Origin: Paenibacillus oryzae
GTDB taxonomy: Bacteria; Bacillota; Bacilli; Paenibacillales; Paenibacillaceae
Assembly (NCBI RefSeq): GCF_001675045.1
Contig: NZ_LYPA01000029.1
Coordinates: forward strand, 1-64,000
Direction: 5' to 3'
Length of the DNA: 64,000 bases
How positions within the stretch are numbered: position 1 is the stretch's first letter; every line of letters begins with the position of its first letter. A model generated the notes under the pieces. That model was not told the origin of the DNA. It made no database searches and worked only from the letters and a program-made list of their open reading frames with translations. The translations under genes and the position numbers were made by a program. Of the stretch, positions 6,756 through 16,131 are shown one piece after another.

Positions 6756-8900
6756 ATGTCGAGCATTTATAATGAAATCTATTTGCGCAGAAGCCGGAAA
6801 GTGATGATGGAATGGGGCGTTGATTACTTGCCCCGCACCTATCTGGCATCCGCTATGAAAAATATAGAAAGACTTGGCTTTACTTTTTCAAAGTCTCTGA
6901 TGGCAGTGCTGGGAACGCAGTCGGTTGAAGCTTTTACGGCTTTTTACATGGAGCTTGAGGGCCAGCTTAAAGAAATGGTGGGAGCGAAGCATACCTATAA
7001 ACCAATGTACCCCGATTTTCCAAAGCAGGTTATGGACATGTCGGATGCCGAGCTGTATTTGGAAGCCATGCTTCATTACTACACGCTGGAGCTTCCATTT
7101 GAAGAAGACAGCCCAAAGACCAAAGCTCTCCAAACTGAAGCTTCCCAAAAGGCCGAGTTGTCCCAAAAGCCGCGAGCCAAAACAGCCAAGCTTAACGTGA
7201 TTGAGCTGGGCGATAAAACGGATTTTTTTAATTCAATAAAAGATGTGATTGGATCTAAAAGCTCGATTTCCCCGACCGACAAAGAGCATCTGGCATTCGT
7301 TATTGAAATGGAAGACGATGTGTCGGAGCTGCTGCCGCAAGAGATTCCGCTGAAAGAAAATGTAGGATTTGTAGTGGGACTTTTGATGAAGTTCGGAAAA
7401 GCCACGGGGGAAGAGATCGGAAAGTACTTTAAAACGGCAACGGATGTTTTGCGCCTGGCAACGGCATTGTCGGATGGAGACGTGAGCTTGGCGGCAAATA
7501 CTGTTTACCGAAAATTTAAGCGCAGCGAGCGCAAATTCATGTTGTCCCTGCTGGAGCAATGCGGAACAATTGTAGAGGATATGCTGCGATATCGTAACCG
7601 CTGGATTCGTTTGGGAGAAATTCTGCATCCTTCGGAATACAGGAGCCGATACCCGAAAAGCGCAGATGCTTTTGACATCCTTCGCAGCGGCCAAACCGTC
7701 GACACCTTCGGCGGACGCGTTGAGCAGGCTTTGCGTTGGCATAATCCCCGACTGGCGGCAGAGCTTTTGGCAGAGCGCCCAGGCGAATTCGCTCGGCGTC
7801 TTGACCATCTGCTGCGAGTGCATGAGGAGCCCTACGAGGTCATTATTTTGTTCAGCGATCTGGCTGGAAAAGTATCTACGCCCGTGCTGCTGCAGGTGAT
7901 GGCTCACTTCGGCGGACGTTTGTCGAAGAACGCTTGGCGGACCTTTTTTCCGAAGGGCAATGTGGCAAAGGCTGTTGCAATCAAAAACGAGCTGCCTTGT
8001 CTAGCTGCCGATATATGCGAGTCCGTCGTTTCCTTGTGCCGGGAGGCCTTGCTGGACCGTTTCGCCAAGCTGCCATCGCTCGGTAAAGTATACATCGACG
8101 AGCGCTTGAGGGAGCATAATGTGCCATTTGCCATGCGATCTGCAAGCAAGTCGCTGCGTACTCTGTCTCGCGGCAGCCGTTTGGCTATGCCGGAAGGCAA
8201 CACGATCCGTTTTTTTCTGTGGTGGAAGGAAGGTTTGGCCAACGGGGTGTATACGGACCGGGTAGATATTGATTTGTCTGCGGTAATGTATAACAGCAAA
8301 TGGGAGTACATGGAGCATATCTCCTATACCAATCTGCGTTCCGCTAAATACAAAGCCGCCCATAGCGGCGATATCGTGACTGCGCCTAAAGGAGCATGTG
8401 AATTTATCGATATCGACATTCCTTCCGTGCTGCAGTATGGCGGCCGGTACGTAGTTGCATCTCTTAATTCCTTTACCAGCCATCCCTTCTGCGACTTGCC
8501 GGAATGTTATGCGGGATGGATGATGCGGCGGCGCCCTGATTCCGGCGAAATTTTTGAACCGGCAACCGTAGCGGACAAAATTGATTTGGCAGCGGACACC
8601 CAAATTTCCATTCCCGTCATTCTGGATCTCCAGAAGCGGCAAGTAATCTGGTGCGACCTGGCGCTCAAGCGCCATCCGGGCTTTTATAATAATGTCGAGG
8701 GCAACCAATCCGGGCTGACGGCCATCGGCCGCGCCATGACCTCTATCGTTAAGCCTAGCCTGTACGATCTGTTCCTGCTGCATGCCGAGGCTAGAGGCGA
8801 GCTGGTTTCTACGGCGGCGGAAGCCGAAGCAACATTCGGATTGGATGAGGGTATTACTCCATTTCATACAGCCACCATTATGGCGGAGTACATTGCTTAG
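6756..8900 (+). CDS. Large TerD-domain protein (MXAN_6230/SCO0854-like)
   Basis: Soluble protein of 714 residues with no signal peptide or membrane segment. The C-terminal ~250 residues (VDIDLSAVMYNSKW, HISYTNLRSAKYKAAHSGD, GACEFIDIDIPSVLQYGGRYVV) resemble the calcium-binding TerD beta-sandwich and, from memory, the C-terminal part of the MXAN_6230/SCO0854 family of large TerD-related proteins. The long helical N-terminal part (about 1-450) has no domain I can name and lacks a clear RING. TerD proteins are usually encoded with TerB/TerC and biosynthetic genes; none is nearby, so this is a solitary representative. Role in stress or phage/metal response is inference only. Confidence 0.6.
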   Translation: MSSIYNEIYLRRSRKVMMEWGVDYLPRTYLASAMKNIERLGFTFSKSLMAVLGTQSVEAFTAFYMELEGQLKEMVGAKHTYKPMYPDFPKQVMDMSDAELYLEAMLHYYTLELPFEEDSPKTKALQTEASQKAELSQKPRAKTAKLNVIELGDKTDFFNSIKDVIGSKSSISPTDKEHLAFVIEMEDDVSELLPQEIPLKENVGFVVGLLMKFGKATGEEIGKYFKTATDVLRLATALSDGDVSLAANTVYRKFKRSERKFMLSLLEQCGTIVEDMLRYRNRWIRLGEILHPSEYRSRYPKSADAFDILRSGQTVDTFGGRVEQALRWHNPRLAAELLAERPGEFARRLDHLLRVHEEPYEVIILFSDLAGKVSTPVLLQVMAHFGGRLSKNAWRTFFPKGNVAKAVAIKNELPCLAADICESVVSLCREALLDRFAKLPSLGKVYIDERLREHNVPFAMRSASKSLRTLSRGSRLAMPEGNTIRFFLWWKEGLANGVYTDRVDIDLSAVMYNSKWEYMEHISYTNLRSAKYKAAHSGDIVTAPKGACEFIDIDIPSVLQYGGRYVVASLNSFTSHPFCDLPECYAGWMMRRRPDSGEIFEPATVADKIDLAADTQISIPVILDLQKRQVIWCDLALKRHPGFYNNVEGNQSGLTAIGRAMTSIVKPSLYDLFLLHAEARGELVSTAAEAEATFGLDEGITPFHTATIMAEYIA

Positions 8901-8916
8901 CAATGTACTCTCTTTT
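8886..8916 (+). terminator. Terminator overlapping the end of the TerD-like gene
   Basis: Perfect 11-bp stem GAGTACATTGC / GCAATGTACTC with TTA loop, followed by TCTTTTT. The stop codon lies inside the hairpin. Confidence 0.88.
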
Positions 8917-8976
8917 TGAACATAACCAGACAATTCTATGATCATGCTCACAATGATAGAGAGAATATTTAAAATG

Positions 8977-9008
8977 TTTAGAACATGTTCAGAACTCATT
9001 TGTATAAT
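8977..9008 (+). promoter_or_regulatory. Exoprotein promoter with TTTAGAACATGTTCAG element
   Basis: The element at 8977-8992 contains the perfect palindrome GAACATGTTC. A consensus -10 TATAAT lies at 9003-9008, 13 bp after GAACATGTT. No consensus -35 is present at the right distance, so the element overlaps the -35 position as expected for an activator site or a specialised sigma factor. The same element with one difference and identical spacing occurs at 42528-42559 in front of another giant exoprotein gene. Confidence 0.6.
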
Positions 9009-9010
9009 TA

Positions 9011-9045
9011 GTCCATATGACCTGAGTCTCTATAGGTCTATGGAC
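9011..9045 (+). promoter_or_regulatory. Inverted repeat in the 5' leader of the anchor-L SLH gene
   Basis: GTCCATATGACCT pairs with AGGTCTATGGAC across a 10-nt loop with one bulged base. It starts three bases after the -10 box and ends seven bases before the AGGAGGG site, so it would form a stem at the very 5' end of the mRNA (stabiliser) or act as an operator. Confidence 0.5.
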
Positions 9046-9065
9046 TGATTACAGGAGGGCTGATC

Positions 9066-12000
9066 ATGAAAAAAGGTAGAAAAAAGATATTGAATATGTG
9101 TTTAATTGTCGCTATGCTTCTAACCTTGCTGCCTGGAACAGGCACAATTGAAGCTGCCGGCGGGCTGGTGGTTACGCAGGAGAATGATGTAAACGCGCTC
9201 GTCAATAAAATAGTTGGCAGCGGCATTACAGCCAGCAACTTGAAAATAACCGGCGCAGCCGCTGCATTTGGAACCTTCACGGGAGGAAAGGACATTATCG
9301 GCTTTGAGGACGGTATTATTCTGAGTACCGGAAAAGCGGTGGATGTTGTTGGGCCTAATAAAAAAAGCGATACGAGCACAACGAATAATACAGCAGGCGA
9401 TGCTGACTTAACTCAGGCCATTAATGGAAGGACGTTTGATGCGGCTGTTTTGGAATTTGATTTTGTGCCGGCTTCGGATACTCTTTCCTTTCAATACGTA
9501 TTTTCGTCCGAGGAATACAATGAATATGCCAATTCTCAATATAATGATACCTTTGCATTTTTTGTGAATGGAGTTAATGCGGCAATCGTTCCCGGTTCCG
9601 CACCGCCTATTCCTGTATCCATTAATACAGTGAATGGCGGAAATCCTTATGGAACAAACGCTCAAAACAGCGTTTATTTTGTGAACAATGAACTTTCATC
9701 ACGAGGGACTAACGCAATAAATACGGAAATGGACGGTTTGACCGTCGTTATGTCTGTTTCCATTAAAGTAAATGCTGGCGTAGTCAATCATATTAAATTG
9801 GCCATCGCGGATGGTTCTGATGCGACATATGATTCCAATGTCTTCATCAAGGCTGGAAGCTTGAATGACCGTGAAGCCCGGCCAGGCCGAATGGAAATTA
9901 ATACAAGAGCCAGCTATGATGTGCGGATTGACCGGGCTGTTGGCAGCGACGGAACGGCAACCGTCGGCTGGACGGCAAAGGATGAGGACGGAAAAGTAGC
10001 AAGTCCCGGTATCGGCGCCGGCACTCTTACCTTTGCAGATGGCGAAACTTACAAAATCATTACCGTTCCGGCAAATACGGTGACGGTTGAACTGAGCAGC
10101 CCAACAGGAGGAGCGACGATTGGTACAGGACATAACTCACAGAAGCTGAGCGATATCCCCGATACCGACAAAATACCTCCCTCCAGTCCAACCATAAATG
10201 TAACGGCTTCTACTCCTCCGACCAGCGCGGTGGCGGCAATTACGGCAGAGCCTCTTGCAACGGTAGAGTACAAGCTGGGCAACGGTGATTGGCAGTCTTA
10301 TACGGGACCTATTACCATTAGCGAAAATACAACCATTTCTGCGAGAGCAATAAATTCAAAAGGCCTGATCAGCGAAGTGAGCAGCTATGTGGTTGATATG
10401 ATAATCAGCCGCTCGCCGCAAGCTTCCGATCTCGCAGCGAATGCAACGACGGGAACGGTGACCGTTCAGAACGTGCCCCCGGGGGCTACGATTGAGGTTT
10501 ATGACGAAAATGATGAAATAATAGGTACTGCCGTCAATACAGGAGGAACGGATGGGCCTGTCGAGGTATCGATCCCTGGCGGTCTTGGTGACAAACAGCC
10601 TGTTAAGGTTGTTCAGACGGAAGTCGGTAAGCCAGCAAGCCAGCCGGTTAACCTGACGGCTAACTATGACCCGTCGACAGCCCCTTCGGTTGAAAATATT
10701 GCGGCAAATGCTACAACGGGCGTTGTTACTTTGAAAAACGTCCCGGTCAGTGTAACTGTCAGCGTATACGGCCAAGTTGGCCATGACTATGTTTTGTTGA
10801 CATCCGGCACGAATACGGAAGGCCTTGAGCCTTTTCAATTGGCGGTTCCCGGGGGCCTTGCGCCAGGTCAGCTGCTTCAAGTCTCGTTGACTGAACCAAA
10901 CAAAGCAGAGAGTCCTCTTACTGATGTAACGGCGGTATATGATTCTACTGAACCGCTGCAATCGGAGCAAACCTTCGCAAGCGCAACAACGGGTGCGTTA
11001 ACGGTAAAAGACGTTCCGGCGGGGGCTGCTGTTTCCGTCTATAACGGAACAGGGGACTTAATTGGAAGAGGCTCCAATACGGGAGAGAGTACGGATATCC
11101 TGATTATTCCCGTGGATGGCGGTCTGGAAGAAAATCAGACCATTTATGTGAGCATAACCGAGGTGAAAAAAGCAGAAAGCGACACGATCCCGGTCAAAGC
11201 GGCGAAGGAGATATCCCAGACGCTGGATCCGGCCAACATTGTCGCTAATGCAACGGAGAATGAAATCGTTTTGACCCAGATTCCTCTGGGCGCTGCCATT
11301 AAAGTGTTGAACAAGCAGTCTGAAATTATTGGTTCTGCCGTTCATAGCGATCCCGCGACTGGTACCGTAAAGGTGATGATTCCAGGTGGTCTTGAGCATC
11401 AGCAAGAGGTTTTCATTTCCATTACGGAAGACAGGAAGCTGGAGAGCGGAACGGTATCCGTCATTGCCAGCAAAGAAACAACGGAAACGCCCGCTGAAGG
11501 AAGCGTTCTTGCCAATGCTACGACTGATGTAGTGACGGTTCGGCAAGTGCCAGCCGGTGCGACTGTATATGTCTACGATTCCACCGGTAAGCTGATTGGC
11601 CAAATAACCAGTAGCGGAAGCATTGCGGGCGAGGTCGAAGTTTCCATTGCCTCGGGCCTACCTGCTGGCGAACAAGTGAAAATAACAATAACGGAAAAAA
11701 ACAAGCTGGAAAGTCCGGGGATTATTGTACGGGCAGTTAAGGACCCTTCGGCTGCACCTTCGCGTAATGATGTGCTTGCCAATGCAACGAACGATACCGT
11801 AATTGTGCGTAATGTAACTCCTGGCGCGATCGTTAACGTATTTGATGCCGATACGGACGAGCTCATTGGAACGGCTAGCAACGAAGGCGTTTTATCGGGA
11901 GAGGTTCGCGTAGCGGTTGAGATTGTTTTGAGGAATGGACAAGAGCTTCACGTTACTGTAACCGAGCTCAAAAAAGCAGAGAGTGACCCAGTTAAAGCTA

Positions 12001-15000
12001 CTGCCGTTCGGGAGCCGTCCTATGCTCCGGATGAAGGAACTATTTTGGCGGATGCAACAACAAAAAAGGTGGCCGTGAAGCAAGTGCCAGCCGGTGCAGC
12101 AGTCAATGTATATAACGATCAGAATGTCCTGATTGGCACAGCCGTCAATAACGCGGGTTCCACTGCAACGGTAACCGTATCAATTGAAGGCGAGTTGAAT
12201 GATAAACAAGCTATTAAGGTGACCCTGACCGAGGTGCGGAAACAGGAAAGCCAGCCTTCTTCGGCAACGGCTCTGAAGCAGCCTACTGCCGCTGCAGAAG
12301 TATCGGATGTTGTGGCTAACGCGACAACAGATGAAGTAACGGTTCAACGGGTTCCTGCGGGTGCAACTGTACGAGTATACACAGCCGGAGGCGAGCTTAT
12401 CGGCACAGGGATTAACGATGGGGAGGAAATGGCTTCCGTTATCGTTGCAGCCGATGTTGATCTGCTGGACGGGCAGTCCATACAGGTGACCCTCTCGGAA
12501 TTCCGCAAACGCGAAAGCGCGGCTGTCACAGCAGTGGCTTTGCTGGAGCCATCTGCCGCTCCTGTTATGGAAGGGGCATCGGCTGATGTAAATACACGAA
12601 CAATAAAAGTTCCATCGGTTCCGCCTAAGGCAACCGTAACCGCATATGATGAAAAAGGACAAATTATTGGACGTGCTGTTAATGAAAGCGATGCTGCAGG
12701 TACTGTGGAATGGATGGTTGACGCAGAGCTGGAGCATGAGCAGCCGCTGAGGCTGACCATTACGGAAAAAGGACGTGCGGAAAGCATAGCGGTTGTCGTG
12801 CAAGCATTAAAATCGGATGACGATGCCGTCAATGATGCAGCCAAGCTGCTGAAAATCGGCTTCTCTGAGGGAGATACATGGGAAAGCGTAACAGCGCCGC
12901 TGTTCTTGCTTACAGCGGGTCACTATGGAACCAAAATCAGCTGGACCTCCAGTAAACCTTCCGTCATTGAATTGAACGAACCGACGAACCACGAAATCGT
13001 TAGCGTTATTCATCGGCAGGCCAGGGATACCAGCGTTGTACTGACAGCTTCCGTTTCCAAAAACGGCAAGCAGGCCATGCGGACCTTCTTGCTGATTGTT
13101 AAAGCAAGCGGATCACAAAAAGTAGAAAATACGGATTACATTCGTAACGTAAAGGTGTCTGATGGAAACGATACAGTAGCAACCTTGCCTATTCGCAGAA
13201 TTGAAGTAACGGATAACAGCGGCGGCAAATCCAATATCGACAAAGTCATCTTTACACAGACTAAAGCGGAGGAATTGACCGGCGCTGCAGGCAGCGGCGC
13301 TCAGGAGGTCATTGTTCTCATTGACGAGCTGCCGGGCGATGCCCCTGAAGAAATAGCCGTAGAGGTGCCTGCCGGAGCGGTTGCGGCAATAGCCGATGGA
13401 GGATTGAAGCTGAACGTTCAGACGGAATATGCCGTTTTGACACTGGATGCGGCTCAGATTGAGGCTATGAAACAAAACTATCTGGACCTGTTTTTCCGTC
13501 TGGTGCCGATTAAGCAGGAGTCCGCTAAGCAGGAAGTGAAAAAAGAGATTCCATCCGCATATGATTCCATGCTGGTATCGGTGCTTGGGAATCCCCTGGA
13601 AATTGATACAAATTACAGCGGCTATGCCACGGATTTATTGATTCCATTTAGCAAAAGCGGAATTGATATTGCCAGTGTAAACCTGAGCCGGTTGCGCGTG
13701 CATATCATTCATAGCGATGGCGAGAAGGAAATGCAGCAAGGCACAATCGTATTCAACGCTCAAAATGAACCAATCGGGATCAGAATTCAAATTGATAAAT
13801 TCAGTACGTTTTCAATCGTAGAACTGCAAAACTATCCGTATACACCGGCATCCAACATCGGTAGCTCCACGATTAAAGCAAATCTGGGCTCCGATAATGA
13901 CGCTGACCCTACAACGGCACTGGATGTCGAAGTAAAACGCTCCATAAGCCAGGACGGCAGCAGATTCGACAGCATTGTCATTGCTCCCGAACAGGTAAAA
14001 GATGTTATCGCCGAGGTGCGGGACAAGGGTCAAAACGGCATCAAAATCGTTATTCCCGACAAAAACAATGAGGTTCGCTCTACAGAAGTAACATTAGAAG
14101 CAGGCGCGCCATCCTTATTTGCAAACCAGGGCATTGCCATCACGGTTGAAACCAGCCAGGGAACGGTAATGATTCCGGCCAAATCCTTGGCGGACATCAG
14201 CGGTGCAGCTACTATTACAATTGATGCAATCGGGGCATCCGCCAACTGGAAACCTTCCGCTGAAACGATTAATAAGGTGGAAGCGGCAATAGGCAGTCTG
14301 AAGGCTCCAACTATTGTAGGCGTTCCCGTTCAAATCGGAGGTTCGCTCTCCGGTCGGGCAGTCACTGTATCGCTGCCTGTAAAGGGAATTGAAGCATCGG
14401 GCGTAAAGGGGAATATCGGCAGCCAGCTTGCTCTTTACATCGAAAAGGCGGACGGAACAAGCAAGCTGGTAAAAGGCACAGTAGTGAAGCTGACCGATGG
14501 TTCGTTAAAGGTAAGCGCAGAAGCTGAAGTGGGAGACAAGATTGCTGTATTGCAATGGAGCAATCAGGATCTGGAGGCTTTCTGGGATTCCATCGCTCCA
14601 TTCCATGGGAAATACATGAATGGTTTTCCCGATGGCGCCTTCAAGCCTGAACGGGGCATTAGCCGGGCGCAGCTCGCTGCCGCAATGGTTCGCGGACTTG
14701 GATTGGAGTCTGAGGTTATCGAGAGCCTGTCAACGGGATTTGATGATGTTGCGCCAGCTCATTGGGCAGCTGGCTATATCAGCGTTGCGGTGGATATGGG
14801 ATTAATGACGGGTTATCCCGATGGCGAATTTAAGCCGGAACGCATCATTTCACGCGCGGAGATGGCTTTATTTTCTGCTCGTTATGAGAAGCTAAGCTTT
14901 ACCGAGCACAAGGGCGCTGTTTCGGCTATAAGCGATGTAGGCAGCCATTGGGGAGCCAGCGCAATTGATGCAATTGCGGCATCGGGCATCATGACGGGAT

Positions 15001-15218
15001 ATGAGGACGGCACATTTGCTCCGAATCGCGATTTGAAGCGGTCTGAGGCCGTTGTCATTATTAACCGTTTATTGAGGCGCGGACCGTTGTACAAGCTGGA
15101 ATCGCCTGCATGGTCTGACGTATCGGAAACGCATTGGGCCTACCATGATATCGCAGAAGCGAGCCTGGACCATCATTACGACTTGGTCAACGAAAGAGAA
15201 GAGTGGAAATCCAATTAA
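9066..15218 (+). CDS. Giant exported SLH protein with choice-of-anchor-L-like head
   Basis: A 2050-residue secreted protein. Signal peptide about 1-31 (KKGRKKILNMCLIVAMLLTLLPG). Residues ~34-275 match the choice-of-anchor L type domain (GFEDGIILSTGKA, LEFDFVP, FQYVFSSEEYNEYANSQYND, NDTFAFFVNG). Residues ~370-445 are an Ig-like/chitobiase-C-like linker. Nine repeats of about 89 residues occupy ~446-1249. An atrophied bacterial Ig-like domain (about 1255-1355) and further beta-rich sequence follow. Three SLH motifs (MNGFPDGAFKPERGISRAQ, MTGYPDGEFKPERIISRAE, MTGYEDGTFAPNRDLKRSE, roughly 1838-2030) would bind the pyruvylated cell-wall polymer. AGGAGGG precedes the ATG. Single-gene unit with its own promoter and terminator. 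Likely an adhesin or matrix protein (inference). Confidence 0.85.
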   Translation: MKKGRKKILNMCLIVAMLLTLLPGTGTIEAAGGLVVTQENDVNALVNKIVGSGITASNLKITGAAAAFGTFTGGKDIIGFEDGIILSTGKAVDVVGPNKKSDTSTTNNTAGDADLTQAINGRTFDAAVLEFDFVPASDTLSFQYVFSSEEYNEYANSQYNDTFAFFVNGVNAAIVPGSAPPIPVSINTVNGGNPYGTNAQNSVYFVNNELSSRGTNAINTEMDGLTVVMSVSIKVNAGVVNHIKLAIADGSDATYDSNVFIKAGSLNDREARPGRMEINTRASYDVRIDRAVGSDGTATVGWTAKDEDGKVASPGIGAGTLTFADGETYKIITVPANTVTVELSSPTGGATIGTGHNSQKLSDIPDTDKIPPSSPTINVTASTPPTSAVAAITAEPLATVEYKLGNGDWQSYTGPITISENTTISARAINSKGLISEVSSYVVDMIISRSPQASDLAANATTGTVTVQNVPPGATIEVYDENDEIIGTAVNTGGTDGPVEVSIPGGLGDKQPVKVVQTEVGKPASQPVNLTANYDPSTAPSVENIAANATTGVVTLKNVPVSVTVSVYGQVGHDYVLLTSGTNTEGLEPFQLAVPGGLAPGQLLQVSLTEPNKAESPLTDVTAVYDSTEPLQSEQTFASATTGALTVKDVPAGAAVSVYNGTGDLIGRGSNTGESTDILIIPVDGGLEENQTIYVSITEVKKAESDTIPVKAAKEISQTLDPANIVANATENEIVLTQIPLGAAIKVLNKQSEIIGSAVHSDPATGTVKVMIPGGLEHQQEVFISITEDRKLESGTVSVIASKETTETPAEGSVLANATTDVVTVRQVPAGATVYVYDSTGKLIGQITSSGSIAGEVEVSIASGLPAGEQVKITITEKNKLESPGIIVRAVKDPSAAPSRNDVLANATNDTVIVRNVTPGAIVNVFDADTDELIGTASNEGVLSGEVRVAVEIVLRNGQELHVTVTELKKAESDPVKATAVREPSYAPDEGTILADATTKKVAVKQVPAGAAVNVYNDQNVLIGTAVNNAGSTATVTVSIEGELNDKQAIKVTLTEVRKQESQPSSATALKQPTAAAEVSDVVANATTDEVTVQRVPAGATVRVYTAGGELIGTGINDGEEMASVIVAADVDLLDGQSIQVTLSEFRKRESAAVTAVALLEPSAAPVMEGASADVNTRTIKVPSVPPKATVTAYDEKGQIIGRAVNESDAAGTVEWMVDAELEHEQPLRLTITEKGRAESIAVVVQALKSDDDAVNDAAKLLKIGFSEGDTWESVTAPLFLLTAGHYGTKISWTSSKPSVIELNEPTNHEIVSVIHRQARDTSVVLTASVSKNGKQAMRTFLLIVKASGSQKVENTDYIRNVKVSDGNDTVATLPIRRIEVTDNSGGKSNIDKVIFTQTKAEELTGAAGSGAQEVIVLIDELPGDAPEEIAVEVPAGAVAAIADGGLKLNVQTEYAVLTLDAAQIEAMKQNYLDLFFRLVPIKQESAKQEVKKEIPSAYDSMLVSVLGNPLEIDTNYSGYATDLLIPFSKSGIDIASVNLSRLRVHIIHSDGEKEMQQGTIVFNAQNEPIGIRIQIDKFSTFSIVELQNYPYTPASNIGSSTIKANLGSDNDADPTTALDVEVKRSISQDGSRFDSIVIAPEQVKDVIAEVRDKGQNGIKIVIPDKNNEVRSTEVTLEAGAPSLFANQGIAITVETSQGTVMIPAKSLADISGAATITIDAIGASANWKPSAETINKVEAAIGSLKAPTIVGVPVQIGGSLSGRAVTVSLPVKGIEASGVKGNIGSQLALYIEKADGTSKLVKGTVVKLTDGSLKVSAEAEVGDKIAVLQWSNQDLEAFWDSIAPFHGKYMNGFPDGAFKPERGISRAQLAAAMVRGLGLESEVIESLSTGFDDVAPAHWAAGYISVAVDMGLMTGYPDGEFKPERIISRAEMALFSARYEKLSFTEHKGAVSAISDVGSHWGASAIDAIAASGIMTGYEDGTFAPNRDLKRSEAVVIINRLLRRGPLYKLESPAWSDVSETHWAYHDIAEASLDHHYDLVNEREEWKSN
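10401..12815 (+). repeat. Nine tandem ~267-bp coding repeats
   Basis: Each unit encodes about 89 residues with the pattern ANATT-x-VTV-x-x-VPAGA-x-V-x-VY, then LIG-x-A, then V-x-V-x-I-x-GL, then I-x-ITE-x-x-K-x-ES and A. The units are diverged at DNA level, so recombination between them is unlikely to be frequent. They probably form a rod of beta-sandwich modules lifting the head domain away from the SLH anchor. Confidence 0.85.
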
Positions 15219-15229
15219 TGGCCTGGCAC

Positions 15230-15276
15230 GGGCGCGGAGCAAGTCGTTAATAACGACAGGCCCCGCGCCTTTTTTC
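15230..15276 (+). terminator. Terminator after the anchor-L SLH gene
   Basis: GGGCGCGG pairs with CCGCGCC, enclosing a second hairpin GTCGTT/AACGAC, and TTTTTT follows. Confidence 0.88.
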
Positions 15277-15282
15277 TGTCAG

Positions 15283-16131
15283 TCAGGGTCGAACAGCTGT
15301 CACGGCGTAATAGACGGGTAAATGGCCGGCAAACAGCCAATCCTTGCTGACTGAATAACTTACATCAGTAAAGCCCATTTGCTCAAGCTTCTTTTTTAGC
15401 GGGCCAAATGACAGGAACCGGTATCCTCTTGTCGTGGGGGGCGGCAGGCTGCCCTTCTGTTTCCAAACGCTTAGAAGGCGTTGGGCTTGTCCGCGCCATT
15501 GGTTGCGGGCGATCCAGTAGTCCGGCAAATAGCCTGGGCCATGAACGATCAGGTACAAGCGGCCTCCGGGCGCCAGCAGCCGGAACATCTCTTGAAGGGC
15601 GACGGGGACGTTCAGGTATTGTAAGGAAGTTCTGCATGCAATAAAATCCAGAGCTTGATCCTGAAGCGGAACCCGATGCGCATCGCCTTTTTGGATAATC
15701 ACCTGACTGTTGTCACGATCTGTTGCAGCCAGCGTGCTGCGGAGAAGCGATAAATAATAGTCATTTTGATCAAGGGCGTAAACAGTCGCCGCCGGATAAA
15801 GCCGCAATATAGCGTGAATCGTAGCTCCGGGTCCGCAGCACAAATCAAGTATGTTCTTTCGATTTGCAGCTGCCTCCAGCAATTGGCTATCCAGTTCGTC
15901 CGAAGCATATTGCTGACGGTAATATTCGTAGCAGGCGTATCCAAAGCTGCGGTCGATAGACATTTGGGGGGATAAAACTCCAGCGTCCGCTAACAGGCGG
16001 ACAAGCTCTTGGGCAGGCTCTTCAAGCCCGTAGCGGTGTATTAACCCGGCATCCCGGCAGAAGAAATAAGCTGCGGCTGACAGAAGGGATCTGTCGAGAA
16101 GAATTTGGTGGTGGCAATTGGCTTGATTCAT
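15283..16131 (-). CDS. Class I SAM-dependent methyltransferase
   Basis: Cytoplasmic methyltransferase of 282 residues. Motif I ILDLCCGPGATIHAIL, motif II acidic residue VYALDQND, a DAHRVPLQDQALDFIACR strand (motifs III-IV), and LQEMFRLLAPGGRLYLIVHG (motif V-VI, as in ubiE/type 11 enzymes). The ATG at 16131 overlaps the TGA of the deacetylase gene (ATGA), so the two are translationally coupled. A longer frame extends upstream but would run into the deacetylase gene. Substrate unknown; the pairing suggests a glycan or lipid-linked sugar substrate (inference). Confidence 0.82.
   Translation of the reverse strand: MNQANCHHQILLDRSLLSAAAYFFCRDAGLIHRYGLEEPAQELVRLLADAGVLSPQMSIDRSFGYACYEYYRQQYASDELDSQLLEAAANRKNILDLCCGPGATIHAILRLYPAATVYALDQNDYYLSLLRSTLAATDRDNSQVIIQKGDAHRVPLQDQALDFIACRTSLQYLNVPVALQEMFRLLAPGGRLYLIVHGPGYLPDYWIARNQWRGQAQRLLSVWKQKGSLPPPTTRGYRFLSFGPLKKKLEQMGFTDVSYSVSKDWLFAGHLPVYYAVTAVRP

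Noticed and set aside
8981-8990. GAACATGTTC as a LexA/SOS box
   Set aside because: The Gram-positive LexA site needs GAAC-N4-GTTC; here the spacer is 2 bp, and the downstream genes are surface proteins.
10401-12815. CRISPR-like spaced repeats
   Set aside because: The repeats are long, diverged, in frame and translate into a regular protein module.
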